Source: Pseudomonadota bacterium
GTDB taxonomy: Bacteria; Pseudomonadota; Alphaproteobacteria; Caulobacterales; Caulobacteraceae
Assembly (NCBI GenBank): GCA_023412655.1
Contig: JAEYNH010000122.1
Location: forward strand, 1 to 64,000
Length of the DNA: 64,000 bases
Direction: 5' to 3'
Part shown: positions 49,421-58,833 of the stretch, piece after piece
Numbering within the stretch: position 1 is the stretch's first letter
Layout of the letters: each line of letters begins with the position of its first letter
Translations under genes and position numbers: made by a program
The notes under the pieces: model-generated
Databases searched by the model: none
What the model saw: only the letters and a program-made list of their open reading frames with translations
Told to the model about the DNA's origin: nothing

Positions 49421-50446
49421 ATGCCCGATCCACGCTTTTTCGAGGACCTAGGACCTGTTCCCCTCGCCGAGCTGGCGAAGCTCGGCGGGGCGGAACTGTC
49501 CGTCGAAGCCGCCGGCGATCGCCTGATTGCCGGGGTGTCGATCCTGACTCAGGCGGGCCCTGACACCGTAACCTTCCTGGCCGACCGCAAGCATCTGACC
49601 AGCCTGTCCGGCGCGCCAGGAGCCTGCTTTGTGACGGCGGGGGACGCCGATGCGCTGCCCGAGGGCTGCGTGGCCTTGATCACCGCCAATCCGCACGGCG
49701 CCTATGCCCTGGCGGCTAGTCGCCTGCACCGCCCCCGCGTCGCAAGCGGCGAGGCGAGGGGCCCTGACGTCGAGCTGGAGGAGGACGTCGTCCTGGGCGC
49801 CGGCGTGGTGCTGGGCGCGGGCGTCAAGATCGGCAGAGGCTCCCGGATCGGGCCGAATACGGTCATCGGGCCTGGGGTGGCCATCGGCCGCCACTGCGAC
49901 ATCGGACCGAACGTCACCATCGGCTTCACCTTGATGGGTGATCGCGTGCGTATTCTGGCCGGCGCCCGGCTGGGCGAGCCAGGGTTCGGCGCCACCGCCG
50001 GACCGGGTGGGCTGATCGACATCCCGCAGTTGGGTCGGGTCATCGTGCAGGATGGCGTCACCATCGGTGCGAACACGACCATCGACCGGGGCGCATTCGA
50101 TGACACGGTGATCGGTGAAAACACCAAAATCGACAACCTCGTACAGGTCGCCCACAACGTGCGGGTCGGCCGGAACTGCGTCATGGCGGCCCATACCGGG
50201 ATTTCCGGCAGCGTTGTGATCGGCGATGGCGCGCAGTTCGGCGGTCGGGCGGGTGTGGCCGACCATGTGACCATCGGAGCTGGAGCGCGGATAGCCGCCG
50301 CTGCCGGCGTGTTGAGCGAAATTCCGGCCGGCGAGACGTGGGGCGGCATTCCCGCACGTCCGATCCGGCATTGGCTGAAGGAAACGGTGTGGCTGACTCG
50401 CATGGCGAGCCGCCGGACGCCTGAAGGTAAGGGGGCTGGGGAATGA
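49421..50446 (+). CDS. lpxD: UDP-3-O-(3-hydroxyacyl)glucosamine N-acyltransferase
   Basis: 341 aa, third step of lipid A synthesis. The N-terminal uridine-binding domain (about 1-100) is followed by left-handed beta-helix hexapeptide repeats (GAGVVLGAGVKIGRGSRIGPNTVIGPGVAIG) and the catalytic-His region VQVAHNVRVGRNCVMAAHTGISGSVVIG. Start ATG 49421 with GGAGG upstream. ATGA overlap with fabZ. Confidence 0.97.
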   Translation: MPDPRFFEDLGPVPLAELAKLGGAELSVEAAGDRLIAGVSILTQAGPDTVTFLADRKHLTSLSGAPGACFVTAGDADALPEGCVALITANPHGAYALAASRLHRPRVASGEARGPDVELEEDVVLGAGVVLGAGVKIGRGSRIGPNTVIGPGVAIGRHCDIGPNVTIGFTLMGDRVRILAGARLGEPGFGATAGPGGLIDIPQLGRVIVQDGVTIGANTTIDRGAFDDTVIGENTKIDNLVQVAHNVRVGRNCVMAAHTGISGSVVIGDGAQFGGRAGVADHVTIGAGARIAAAAGVLSEIPAGETWGGIPARPIRHWLKETVWLTRMASRRTPEGKGAGE

Positions 50447-50913
50447 CTCGGAAAGCGCCGGCGGGGCAGGACCCTACCCATATCGACATCACAGAGGTGC
50501 TGTCGCGGATCCCGCACCGCTATCCGTTCCTGCTGGTGGACCGCTGCGAGGAATACAAGCCGAACGAGTCCATCGTCGGCATCAAGTGCGTATCCGTGAA
50601 CGAGCCGTTTTTCCAGGGTCACTTCCCCGGCTATCCGGTGATGCCCGGCGTTCTGTTGATCGAGGCGATGGCGCAGACCGGCGCGGTGCTGATGTCCAAG
50701 TCGCTCGAGGTGGACACCGCCGGCAAGGCGATCTTCTTCATGTCGGCCGACAACTGCCGTTTCCGCTCGCCGGTGCGTCCGGGCGACGTGGTCCGTATGC
50801 CGGTCCGCGTCGTGCGCCACCGGGGCGACATCTTCAAGTTCGCCGGCCAAGCGATGGTGGACGGCAAGGTGGCGGCCGAATGCGAGTTCGCCGCCATGGT
50901 GGTGGAGACCTGA
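50443..50913 (+). CDS. fabZ: 3-hydroxyacyl-[acyl-carrier-protein] dehydratase FabZ
   Basis: 156 aa hot-dog fold dehydratase of fatty-acid elongation; it competes with LpxA/LpxD for 3-hydroxyacyl-ACP. The catalytic His and Glu are in FFQGHFPGYPVMPGVLLIEAMAQ. Family start block: RIPHRYPFLLVDRCEEY. Tightly linked to lpxD (ATGA) and lpxA. Confidence 0.97.
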   Translation: MTRKAPAGQDPTHIDITEVLSRIPHRYPFLLVDRCEEYKPNESIVGIKCVSVNEPFFQGHFPGYPVMPGVLLIEAMAQTGAVLMSKSLEVDTAGKAIFFMSADNCRFRSPVRPGDVVRMPVRVVRHRGDIFKFAGQAMVDGKVAAECEFAAMVVET

Positions 50914-50918
50914 ACGTC

Positions 50919-51716
50919 TTGGCTGGTCAGATCCATCCCACGGCCCTGATCGCCGACGGCGCCGAGCTCGCGGAAGACGTCAGCGTCGGCCCGTTCTGTG
51001 TCGTCGGGCCGAAAGTCCGCATCGGGCCCGGCACCCGCCTGCACTCCCACGTGGTGGTCGAGGGGCGCACCACGCTGGGGGCCGGCAATCAGGTCTATCC
51101 CTTCGCAGTGCTCGGCGGCCCGCCTCAGCACACCGCCTACAAGGGCGAAGACACCGAGCTGGTCGTCGGGGACGACAACGTCATCCGTGAGCACGCCACC
51201 ATGAATATCGGCACCCCTCACGGCGGTGGCGTGACCCGGGTGGGCTCCAACGGCCTCTACATGATCGAGAGCCACGTCGGCCACGACTGCACCGTGGGCG
51301 ACAACGTGATCCTGACCAAGCAGGCGACCTTGGGCGGGCACTGCCACCTCGGTGACTTCGTGATTGTCGGCGGCCTCGCGGCCGTGCACCAGTTCACACG
51401 CGTGGGCCGCCACGCGATGATCGGCGGCCTGGCCGCCGTGGTGAAGGACGTGATCCCCTACGGCTCAGTGTGGGGCAACCACGCCCATCTTGAGGGACTG
51501 AACCTGGTGGGGCTGAAACGCCGCGGGTTCGACCGGGAGACGATCAACACCCTGCGCGCCGCATATCGCCTGCTGTTCGCCGACGAAGGCACCTTCCAGG
51601 AACGGCTCGGAGACACGGCCCAGACCTACGCGGACAGCCCCGAGGTGATGGAGATCATCGACTTCATCCGGGCCGACGCCGGCCGCCCCCTCTGCCTGCC
51701 GCAACGCGAAGTCTGA
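50919..51716 (+). CDS. lpxA: Acyl-ACP--UDP-N-acetylglucosamine O-acyltransferase
   Basis: 265 aa, first step of lipid A synthesis. Begins AGQIHPTALIADGAELAEDVSVGPFCVVG; hexapeptide repeats form a beta-helix, and the catalytic His lies in the MIESHVGHDCTVGDNVI block. TTG 50919 is the most credible start by homology; a CTG at 50910 in a CTGA overlap with the fabZ stop is an alternative adding three residues. No ATG is available near the N-terminus. lpxI begins on its stop. Confidence 0.95.
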   Translation: MAGQIHPTALIADGAELAEDVSVGPFCVVGPKVRIGPGTRLHSHVVVEGRTTLGAGNQVYPFAVLGGPPQHTAYKGEDTELVVGDDNVIREHATMNIGTPHGGGVTRVGSNGLYMIESHVGHDCTVGDNVILTKQATLGGHCHLGDFVIVGGLAAVHQFTRVGRHAMIGGLAAVVKDVIPYGSVWGNHAHLEGLNLVGLKRRGFDRETINTLRAAYRLLFADEGTFQERLGDTAQTYADSPEVMEIIDFIRADAGRPLCLPQREV

Positions 51717-52555
51717 TGAAGAAGCTGGGGTTGATCGCCGGCGGCGGGGACCTGCCCGTCGAGATTGCGGAGCATTGCCAGCGCTCCGGCCGGCCGCTGT
51801 TCGTCATCCGGCTTAAGGGCTATGCGGCGACCGATCTGTCTCCCTATGCAGGGGCCGAAGTGGGGCTTGCCGAGGTGGGCAAGTGCATCAAGGCGCTGAA
51901 ACGAGCCGGTTGCGAAGCGGTCTGCCTGGCCGGCATCGTGGCGCGCCCCGATTTCACGAGCCTCCTTCCCGACCTGCATGGCCTGAAGCTGCTGCCGAAG
52001 GCGATGGCCGCCGCCCGCCGTGGCGACGACGCCCTGCTACGCCTGCTCGTCGACGAGTTCGAGAAGGAAGGATTCGAGGTCGTCGGCGCGCACGAGGTGA
52101 TGGACGACCTGTCGCTCCCGCTTGGCTACCTGGGTGCGCGCCGGGCCTCGGACGAGGACCTGCACGATGCCCAGCGCGCCCTAGAGGTCGCCCGGGCGGT
52201 GGGTCGCCTGGACGTGGGCCAGGCCGCCGTGGTGGCCAGCGGACTTGTCCTGGCTGTGGAGGCGCAGGAAGGCACCGACGCGATGCTCGCTCGAGTGGCC
52301 GCCTTGCCGCCGCATCTGAAGGGGGCGGCGGGCGCCGGCCGGGGGGTCCTCGCCAAGGCTCCGAAGCCGATCCAGGAAACCCGCATCGACCTGCCGACCA
52401 TTGGCCTTGCCACTGTCGAGGGCGTCGCTCGGGCCGGCCTTGCCGGTATCGTGGGAGAGGCGGGGCGCCTGCTCGTCCTGGACCGTGACGCCGTGATCGC
52501 CCTCGCCGAGGAACTCGGCGTCTTCATCCTGGGTGTGGAGCCGGAGGCCGGATGA
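51716..52555 (+). CDS. lpxI: UDP-2,3-diacylglucosamine pyrophosphatase LpxI
   Basis: 279 aa, DUF1009 family. Hydrolyses UDP-2,3-diacylglucosamine to lipid X, replacing the LpxH used by E. coli; LpxI was first characterised from Caulobacter crescentus. N-terminal KLGLIAGGGDLPVEIAE, central LAGIVARPDF, and the C-terminal ETRIDLPTIGLATVEG block with Asp225, the residue known to be essential in the Caulobacter enzyme. It lies between lpxA and lpxB, so the pathway order is preserved in the operon. Confidence 0.96.
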   Translation: MKKLGLIAGGGDLPVEIAEHCQRSGRPLFVIRLKGYAATDLSPYAGAEVGLAEVGKCIKALKRAGCEAVCLAGIVARPDFTSLLPDLHGLKLLPKAMAAARRGDDALLRLLVDEFEKEGFEVVGAHEVMDDLSLPLGYLGARRASDEDLHDAQRALEVARAVGRLDVGQAAVVASGLVLAVEAQEGTDAMLARVAALPPHLKGAAGAGRGVLAKAPKPIQETRIDLPTIGLATVEGVARAGLAGIVGEAGRLLVLDRDAVIALAEELGVFILGVEPEAG

Positions 52556-53727
52556 CGCCGAAACCGCTCACCGTCATGCTGGTCGCCGGTGAGGCCTCCG
52601 GTGATGACCGGGGAGCGGGGCTGATGCGTGCGCTCAAGGCGCGCCTTGGCGAGCGTGTCCGGTTCGTCGGGGTGGGCGGCGAGCGGATGCGGTCTGAGGG
52701 TATCGACAGTCCCTTCGACATCGCAGAGCTGTCGGTCCTGGGACTAGTGGAGGGCCTGAAGGCCTATCCCACGGTCGTGCGCCGGGTGCGGGACACCGCG
52801 GCGCTGGCCGAGCGCGAGAAGCCGGATATTGCGATCCTGATCGATTCCTGGGGCTTCACCCTGCGCGTGGCCAAGGCCCTGCGGAAGCTCTACCCCGATC
52901 TGCCGCTCGTGAAATATGTGGGCCCTCAGGTCTGGGCCTCGCGGCCGGGTCGATCGAAGACCACGGCGCAGGTCTATGACCACCTCCTGTCGATACACGC
53001 GTTCGATGCGCCCTATTTCGAGGCGGCAGGGCTGCCGGTCACCTTCGTGGGCAACGCGGCGCTGACCGCCGACTTCTCCCGCGCAGATCCCGAACGGCTC
53101 CGCGCGAGCATCGGGGCCGCCGCCGGCGAGCCGATCCTGCTGGTCCTGCCGGGCAGCCGCCCTGGCGAGATCGACCGCGTACTGCCGCCCTTTGCGGTGG
53201 CGGTGGCCCGGCTCAAGGCCGAACGCCCCGGCCTGAATGTGGTTGTGCCCGCCGCCGACACCGTGGCCGCGATGGTGAAGGCGCAGGTGGCGGCCTGGCC
53301 GTTTGTCGCTCATGTCGTAGAGGGTGAGGATGCCCGACGAGACGCCATGAAGGCCGCGACCGTGGCCCTGGCCTGTTCCGGCACGGTGACAACCGAGCTG
53401 GCGCTGGCCGGCTGTCCCATGGTGGTGGCCTACCGTCTTGCGCCCCTGACCTACGCGATCCTTAAGCGACTGGTCCGCACGAAATACGTGACCCTGTTCA
53501 ACATCGCCGCCCAGGATTTCGTCGCTCCGGAATTGATCCAGGACGCCTGCAACGGCCCAGCCCTGGCCCGAGAGGTGGCGTTGCGGCTCGACGATCCCGC
53601 GCTGCGTGCGGCGCAGGTCGACCGCCAGTATGAGGCGCTGGACCGCATGGGCCGTGGCGGCCCAGATCCGAACGTGGTCGCCGCCGAGGCGGTCATCCGT
53701 CTGCTGCCGGACCACTCCGCCGCCTGA
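52552..53727 (+). CDS. lpxB: Lipid-A-disaccharide synthase
   Basis: 391 aa GT-B glycosyltransferase joining lipid X to UDP-diacylglucosamine. Family blocks: VMLVAGEASGDDRGAGLMRAL, LSVLGLVEGLKAYP, YVGPQVWASRPGRSKTTAQVYDHLLSI, and the C-terminal LACSGTVTTELALAGCPMVVAYR. ATGA overlap with lpxI. Last gene of the lpx run; a shared terminator follows. Confidence 0.97.
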   Translation: MTPKPLTVMLVAGEASGDDRGAGLMRALKARLGERVRFVGVGGERMRSEGIDSPFDIAELSVLGLVEGLKAYPTVVRRVRDTAALAEREKPDIAILIDSWGFTLRVAKALRKLYPDLPLVKYVGPQVWASRPGRSKTTAQVYDHLLSIHAFDAPYFEAAGLPVTFVGNAALTADFSRADPERLRASIGAAAGEPILLVLPGSRPGEIDRVLPPFAVAVARLKAERPGLNVVVPAADTVAAMVKAQVAAWPFVAHVVEGEDARRDAMKAATVALACSGTVTTELALAGCPMVVAYRLAPLTYAILKRLVRTKYVTLFNIAAQDFVAPELIQDACNGPALAREVALRLDDPALRAAQVDRQYEALDRMGRGGPDPNVVAAEAVIRLLPDHSAA

Positions 53728-53740
53728 GCCCCATAAGGAA

Positions 53741-53768
53741 AAGGCCGGACCCCGAAAGGTCCGGCCTT
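53741..53768. terminator. Bidirectional terminator between lpxB and gltA
   Basis: An 11-bp perfect stem AAGGCCGGACC (53741-53751) with GGTCCGGCCTT (53758-53768) and a 6-nt loop lies between the convergent genes. On the - strand it runs into TTTTCC, a good tail for gltA; the + strand tail is weaker. Confidence 0.85.
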
Positions 53769-53793
53769 CTGCATTTGGTGACCGGCGCCTGGC

Positions 53794-55074
53794 TTAGCGC
53801 TTGTCGACCGGCACGTAATCCCGCCGGGGGGCGCCCGTGTAGAGCTGGCGCGGACGGCCGATCTTCTGGGACGGATCCTCGATCATTTCCTTCCACTGGG
53901 CGATCCAGCCCACGGTGCGGGCGAGGGCGAACAGCACCGTGAACATCTCCGGCGGGAAGCCGAGGGCGCGCAGGGTGATGCCCGAATAGAAGTCGACGTT
54001 CGGATAAAGCTTGCGCTGGATGAAGAACTCGTCGTTCAGCGCGATCTTTTCCAGCTCCATCGCCACCTTGAGCAGCGGGTCATTCTGGTGCCCCACGGCC
54101 GCCAGCACTTCGTGGCAGGTGGTCTGCATGACCTTCGCGCGCGGGTCGTAGTTCTTGTAGACCCGGTGGCCGAAGCCCATGAGCAGGCGCTCGCGGTTCT
54201 TCACGCCCTTCACGAAGTCCGGGATGTTCTCGACGGTCCCGATTTCCTTCAGCATGTTGAGCGCTTCTTCGTTCGCGCCGCCGTGCTTGGGGCCCCACAG
54301 CGAGGCGATGCCCGCAGCGATACAGGCGAACGGATTGGCGCCCGACGAGCCGGCCAAACGCACCGTCGAGGTCGACGCGTTCTGCTCGTGGTCGGCGTGC
54401 AGGATGAAGATCCGGTCCATGGCGCGGGTGAGGACCGGATTCGGCTTCCAGTCCTCAGCCGGGACCGAGAAGCACATGCGCAGGAAGTTTTCCGCGTAGG
54501 AGCAGTCGTTGCGCGGGTACACGAACGGCTGGCCCAGCGAGTACTTGTAGGCCCGCGCGGCGATGGTCGGGATCTTGGCGATCATGCGATGCGCCGAGAT
54601 GATCCGCTGCTCCGGATCATCGATGTTGGTGCTGTCGTGGTAGAAGGCCGACAGGGCCCCGACCGCTCCGACCATGATGGCCATCGGGTGAGCATCCCGA
54701 CGGAAGCCATTGAAGAACCTATCGAACTGCTCGTGCAGCATGGTGTGATAGGTGATGTTGTGTTCGAAGTCGGCGTATTCGCTGGCGGTGGGCAGCTCGC
54801 CGTGCAGCAGCAGGTAGCAGACCTCGAGGAAGCTGGACTTCTCGGCCAACTGGTCGATCGGGTAGCCGCGGTGCAGCAGGATGCCCTGATCACCGTCGAT
54901 GAAGGTGATCTTGCTTTCGCACGAAGCGGTGGAGGTAAAGCCGGGGTCGTAGGTGAAGACGTCGGCGTCGCCGTAGAGCTTTCGGATGTCGACCACGTCC
55001 GGGCCGGCCGTGCCTTTCAGGACGGGGAGCTCGACGGTCTTGCCGCCGATACCGATCTTCGCCGTGTCGCCCAT
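53794..55074 (-). CDS. gltA: Citrate synthase, type II
   Basis: 426 aa, condenses acetyl-CoA and oxaloacetate to citrate. Large hexameric (type II) form by length and by blocks such as ITFIDGDQGILLHRGYPIDQLAE, LHADHEQNASTSTVRLAGSSGANPFACIAAGIASLWGPKHGGANEEAL and MGFGHRVYKNYDPRAK, which hold the catalytic histidines and Asp. GAAAGGAG precedes its ATG. It follows gltX by 57 nt on the same strand. Confidence 0.98.
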   Translation of the reverse strand: MGDTAKIGIGGKTVELPVLKGTAGPDVVDIRKLYGDADVFTYDPGFTSTASCESKITFIDGDQGILLHRGYPIDQLAEKSSFLEVCYLLLHGELPTASEYADFEHNITYHTMLHEQFDRFFNGFRRDAHPMAIMVGAVGALSAFYHDSTNIDDPEQRIISAHRMIAKIPTIAARAYKYSLGQPFVYPRNDCSYAENFLRMCFSVPAEDWKPNPVLTRAMDRIFILHADHEQNASTSTVRLAGSSGANPFACIAAGIASLWGPKHGGANEEALNMLKEIGTVENIPDFVKGVKNRERLLMGFGHRVYKNYDPRAKVMQTTCHEVLAAVGHQNDPLLKVAMELEKIALNDEFFIQRKLYPNVDFYSGITLRALGFPPEMFTVLFALARTVGWIAQWKEMIEDPSQKIGRPRQLYTGAPRRDYVPVDKR

Positions 55075-55131
55075 GCGGACTCCTTTCGCGGATGCGAGAT
55101 AAAACGCTCGTTCGAGCGGCCTTATAGCGCT

Positions 55132-56538
55132 TTACGCCGGGCGTGAAAGCGCATCGTCGAGACGGCCGAGAGTTTCCTCCCGGCTGAGAGCGGTCATGGC
55201 GCCGGCCAAATCGGGAGCCGGGGCGCCTCCGGACAGGACGGCGCGCAGCTGCGGACCGAACTTGCCGATGCCGACACCCTCGCGCTCGGCGAAGGCGCGG
55301 ATTTCGGCTTCCAGCGTGGGAACGTCCCAGTGGGAAAGCGCGCCAAGGGCCTCGCGCAGGCGCGTGAGCCGGCCGACCATCTCGTCAGTCATGGCGGCCC
55401 TAGCCTTCTCCGGCAGTTCGAGCGGCCGGCGCTTGAGGGCGAACACCACGGCGTCCGCCAGCTCCAGGACGGTCTTGGCCCCGTCGCGCACGAAAGGAAT
55501 CGTGCGTTCAATCACCGCGATGTCCCCCGCCTCGAGCGCCCAGTCGCGGCTGGCCAGCACCTTTTCCACGAGAGCGGCAAGGCGCACGGGTTCGGCCTGG
55601 CGGATGTAGTGGTTGTTGAGGTGGTTCAGCTTGGCCCAGTCCAGCCGCGCCGGGGCGCTGATCACGTCGTAGATGTCGAACCACGCGATCGCCTGCTCGT
55701 CCGAGAAGATCTCGTCGTCGCCATGGCCCCAGCCCAGCTTGGCCAGGTAGTTGCGCATGGTCTCGGGCAGGTAGCCCATGGCCTCGAAGTCGGTCACCGA
55801 CTGGGCGCCGTGGCGCTTGGACAACTTCGCCCCGTCGGGGCCGTGGATCAGCGGTAGGTGGGCCCACACCGGCACCTCCCACCCCATGCCGTTGTAGATC
55901 AGCGTCTGGCGGGCCGCGTTGTTGAGGTGGTCGTCACCGCGGATGACGTGGGTGATGCCCATGTCGTGATCGTCCACCACCACGGCGAGATTGTAGGTCG
56001 GGGAGCCGTCGGTCCGGAGCAGGATCAGGTCGTCCAACTGGCGGTTCTGGAAGCGGACTTCTCCCTTTACCGCGTCCTGGACGATCGTCTCGCCTTCGAG
56101 CGGGCTCTTCAGGCGGACAACGAACGGGCGGTCCGGGGCGTCGTTCGGCGAAATGTCGCGCCAGGGCGAGCGGACCACACGGCCCTCGGCGCGCGCGAGT
56201 TCGCGCTCAGCCTCAAGTTCCTCGGGCGTCATGTAGTCACGATAGGCGGCGCCGCGCGCGAGCAGTTCGTCCACCACCTCGCGGTGCCGATCGGTCCGCC
56301 CGAATTGGAACACGGGTTCCTCGTCGGCCTCCAGACCCAGCCACTTCAGGCCGTCGAAGATCACCTGTACGGCCGCATCGCTGGAGCGTTCGCGGTCGGT
56401 GTCCTCAATGCGCAACAGGAAGGTTCCGCCGGTGTGCCGGGCGTAAAGCCAGTTGAAAAGCGCTGTTCTCGCCGTGCCAATGTGCATCATGCCGGTGGGC
56501 GAGGGGGCGATGCGGGTGCGGACGGGGCGGTCTGCCAT
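55132..56538 (-). CDS. gltX: Glutamyl-tRNA synthetase
   Basis: 468 aa class I enzyme. The start is ATG at 56538 (reverse), giving MADRPVRTRIAPSPTGMMHIG with the HIGH-like motif HIG at 19-21; the frame is open further upstream in a Pro/Ala-rich stretch that is not part of the family. The KMSKS loop is KLSKR at 238-242. The first ~29 nt of the gene are also the beginning of comEC on the opposite strand. The gene order gltX-gltA is kept in several Caulobacteraceae (recalled, not checked). Confidence 0.96.
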   Translation of the reverse strand: MADRPVRTRIAPSPTGMMHIGTARTALFNWLYARHTGGTFLLRIEDTDRERSSDAAVQVIFDGLKWLGLEADEEPVFQFGRTDRHREVVDELLARGAAYRDYMTPEELEAERELARAEGRVVRSPWRDISPNDAPDRPFVVRLKSPLEGETIVQDAVKGEVRFQNRQLDDLILLRTDGSPTYNLAVVVDDHDMGITHVIRGDDHLNNAARQTLIYNGMGWEVPVWAHLPLIHGPDGAKLSKRHGAQSVTDFEAMGYLPETMRNYLAKLGWGHGDDEIFSDEQAIAWFDIYDVISAPARLDWAKLNHLNNHYIRQAEPVRLAALVEKVLASRDWALEAGDIAVIERTIPFVRDGAKTVLELADAVVFALKRRPLELPEKARAAMTDEMVGRLTRLREALGALSHWDVPTLEAEIRAFAEREGVGIGKFGPQLRAVLSGGAPAPDLAGAMTALSREETLGRLDDALSRPA

Positions 56539-58744
56539 AGAACTCGAGGGGTCTGGGGGTGCGGGCGCGGGCGCCGGGGCGGCGCCTCTTAGCACGCGGC
56601 CTCCCTCGGCTTCCAGTCTGCGACGGGCGGCAAATTGGCTGCGAGAGCAGGCGGAGGCCCAGGCCGATCGCTGGACCTTATGGACCCCGGTGGCGTTCGG
56701 CGCGGGCTGCGCCGTCTATTTCGGACTGCCGCGGGAGCCCCAGGCTTGGCTGGCCTGGGCGCTGATTGGGGCAGCCCTCGGCCTGCTCGTGACCTCCGGC
56801 CGCTGGGCGGGCGCCCGCACCACCATGGCCTTGCTGGCTCTGGCCGGCTTCGCCTTGGGCGGTTTCGGGATCGCCAAGCTGCGGACGCAGAGCGTCGCCG
56901 CCCCGGTGGCCTCGGTGGACGCCGAAGCCAGCGCGCGCCCTCACGTGGTGCAAGGTTGGGTGGTTGATGTGGCCGGGCCGGGGCAAGGCGGGCAGCGCCT
57001 GCTGATCGCGCCCGTGCGTGTGGATGCCCTGGCGCCCGAGGCGACACCGGTACGCATCCGCGTGACGCTTCGCCCGGGAACGCCCTTGCCGCGGCCGGGG
57101 GAGCCGATCCAACTCCTCGCCATCCTCAATCCGCCGCCTCCGCCCGCGAGCCCCGGCGCTTATGACTTCGCCCGTGACGCCTTCTTCGAGAGCGTCGGAG
57201 CGGTGGGGCTCGCCCTGCGTCCGCCGCAGGCCTGGACGCCGGAGGCTCCTGCGCCATGGCGCCTCAGACTCACCATGCGGATCAACGCCATCCGATGGGC
57301 CCTCACCGAACGTATCGTGCAGACGCTGGGGCCCGAGACTGGCGGCCTCGCGGCGGCCATGACCACGGGCCATGAGGCCTATATCCCGCGCGAGCAGACC
57401 GAGAACCTGCGGGCCTCAGGGCTCGCCCACATCGTCTCCATCAGCGGCCTGCACATGGCCATCGTGGGCGGCTTCACATTCGCCGCCGCGCGGCTGGCGG
57501 TGGCGGCTTGGCCGTGGCTGGCGCTTCGGACCTCGGGCAAGAAGCTGGCGGCGCTTGTGGGGCTCGGCGCGGTCGGCGGCTACCTCGTGCTATCTGGCGC
57601 CCCGCCGCCGGCCGAGCGGGCGGCGATCACGGCGGCGGTGGCTTTCGCCGCCATCCTCGTGGACCGGCAGGCGATCAGCCTCCACGCTTTGGCTCTCGCG
57701 GCCATGGGCGTCCTCCTGCTGCAGCCGGAAGCGGTGACCGAGCCGGGTTTCCAGATGTCGTTCGCCGCCACGGCCGCCCTTGTGGCCCTGGCCGAGGCAT
57801 GGCCGCAGCCGGTGCGGGAGATTTCCGCCCCTTGGTGGATCCGCTGGCCGCAGGCGGCCGCGACATGGATCGGCGCCAGCCTGGCGGTGAGCTTCGTCGC
57901 AGGCCTGGCCACCGGGCCGTTCGCGATCCAGCACTTCAACCGCGTCTCCACCTGGGGCCTGCTCGCAAACCTGGCGGTCGCGCCGATCTCGTCCTTCCTG
58001 CTGATGCCGGCGCTAGCGGTAGGGGCGGCGCTGTCGCCTCTGGGCCTGGGTCGTGCGCCGCTCGAGGTGGCGGGTTTCGCCATCGAGCTGATGAACCTGG
58101 TGGCGGCGACGGCGGCGTCGGCGCCCATGGCCCAGTCGTTGATCCCCAGCGCGCCGGCGTGGACCCTGCCGGCCGCCTTCTTGGGCATCCTGATCGTCTG
58201 TCTCTGGCGCGGGCCGCTGCGCTGGCTGGGCCTGCCGCTGGCCCTGTCGGTCCTTTGGACGCCCCGGCCGCCGACGCCCGTTATCTGGATCAGCGCCGAC
58301 GGCGCGGCTGTGGCCGTAAAAGAGGGGCGCGAGGCCGTGCTCCTGCGGCCAGACGTGAAGCTGTTTGGGGCCGAGCTTTGGGCCCGCCGACGCGGCCTGC
58401 AGCCGCTGGCGAGCGAGACAGAGCGGGACGCGCGGTTTGCCTGCGACCGCTGGAGCTGCGCCCCTGCCCAAGGAGCGCCGGTGCGGCTGGCGGCCGCCTG
58501 GAACCTGCGACGGCCGCTCAAGGCCGGACGGCTGGAGCAGCTATGCGCGGGCGCCGAGGTGGTGGTCCTGCGGAACGATCAGCGTCCGGAGCGTTGCGAG
58601 GCCCCTCTGGTGCTGACGGGCGCAGACTTCCGCGCCGGCGGCTCTGCGGAGCTTTACCGGCGGGGCGACGGCGGCTGGCGCGTGGTCTGGGCCCAGGACC
58701 TGCGGGGCCACCGGCCATGGACCTGGGGGTACGACCCGCGCTGA
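56510..58744 (+). CDS. comEC: ComEC/Rec2-family DNA-uptake channel protein
   Basis: About 744 aa polytopic membrane protein that moves single-stranded DNA across the inner membrane during transformation. An N-terminal DUF4131-like soluble/OB region (about 130-230) is followed by the competence domain with the diagnostic GLAHIVSISGLHMAIVGG and a helix-rich core. The C-terminal ~150 residues look like a reduced remnant of the metallo-beta-lactamase domain: no HxHxDH motif is present. Start ATG 56510 (GAGGGGG just upstream) overlaps the gltX start on the opposite strand; further upstream in-frame starts are inside gltX. Confidence 0.9.
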   Translation: MRVRTGRSAIELEGSGGAGAGAGAAPLSTRPPSASSLRRAANWLREQAEAQADRWTLWTPVAFGAGCAVYFGLPREPQAWLAWALIGAALGLLVTSGRWAGARTTMALLALAGFALGGFGIAKLRTQSVAAPVASVDAEASARPHVVQGWVVDVAGPGQGGQRLLIAPVRVDALAPEATPVRIRVTLRPGTPLPRPGEPIQLLAILNPPPPPASPGAYDFARDAFFESVGAVGLALRPPQAWTPEAPAPWRLRLTMRINAIRWALTERIVQTLGPETGGLAAAMTTGHEAYIPREQTENLRASGLAHIVSISGLHMAIVGGFTFAAARLAVAAWPWLALRTSGKKLAALVGLGAVGGYLVLSGAPPPAERAAITAAVAFAAILVDRQAISLHALALAAMGVLLLQPEAVTEPGFQMSFAATAALVALAEAWPQPVREISAPWWIRWPQAAATWIGASLAVSFVAGLATGPFAIQHFNRVSTWGLLANLAVAPISSFLLMPALAVGAALSPLGLGRAPLEVAGFAIELMNLVAATAASAPMAQSLIPSAPAWTLPAAFLGILIVCLWRGPLRWLGLPLALSVLWTPRPPTPVIWISADGAAVAVKEGREAVLLRPDVKLFGAELWARRRGLQPLASETERDARFACDRWSCAPAQGAPVRLAAAWNLRRPLKAGRLEQLCAGAEVVVLRNDQRPERCEAPLVLTGADFRAGGSAELYRRGDGGWRVVWAQDLRGHRPWTWGYDPR

Positions 58745-58772
58745 GCTGGCGCTTCAAGCCCGCATACATGAA

Positions 58773-58800
58773 AGCGCCCGCCACTGGCGTGACGGGCGTT
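58773..58800. terminator. Possible terminator between comEC and lexA
   Basis: AGCGCCCG (58773-58780) pairs with CGGGCGTT (58793-58800), including one G-T pair, around a 12-nt loop. On the - strand it is followed by TTTC, weak support for lexA termination. Confidence 0.4.
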
Positions 58801-58833
58801 CTCGCATTCCTTCGCCGCCGGGCGGCCTAGAGC

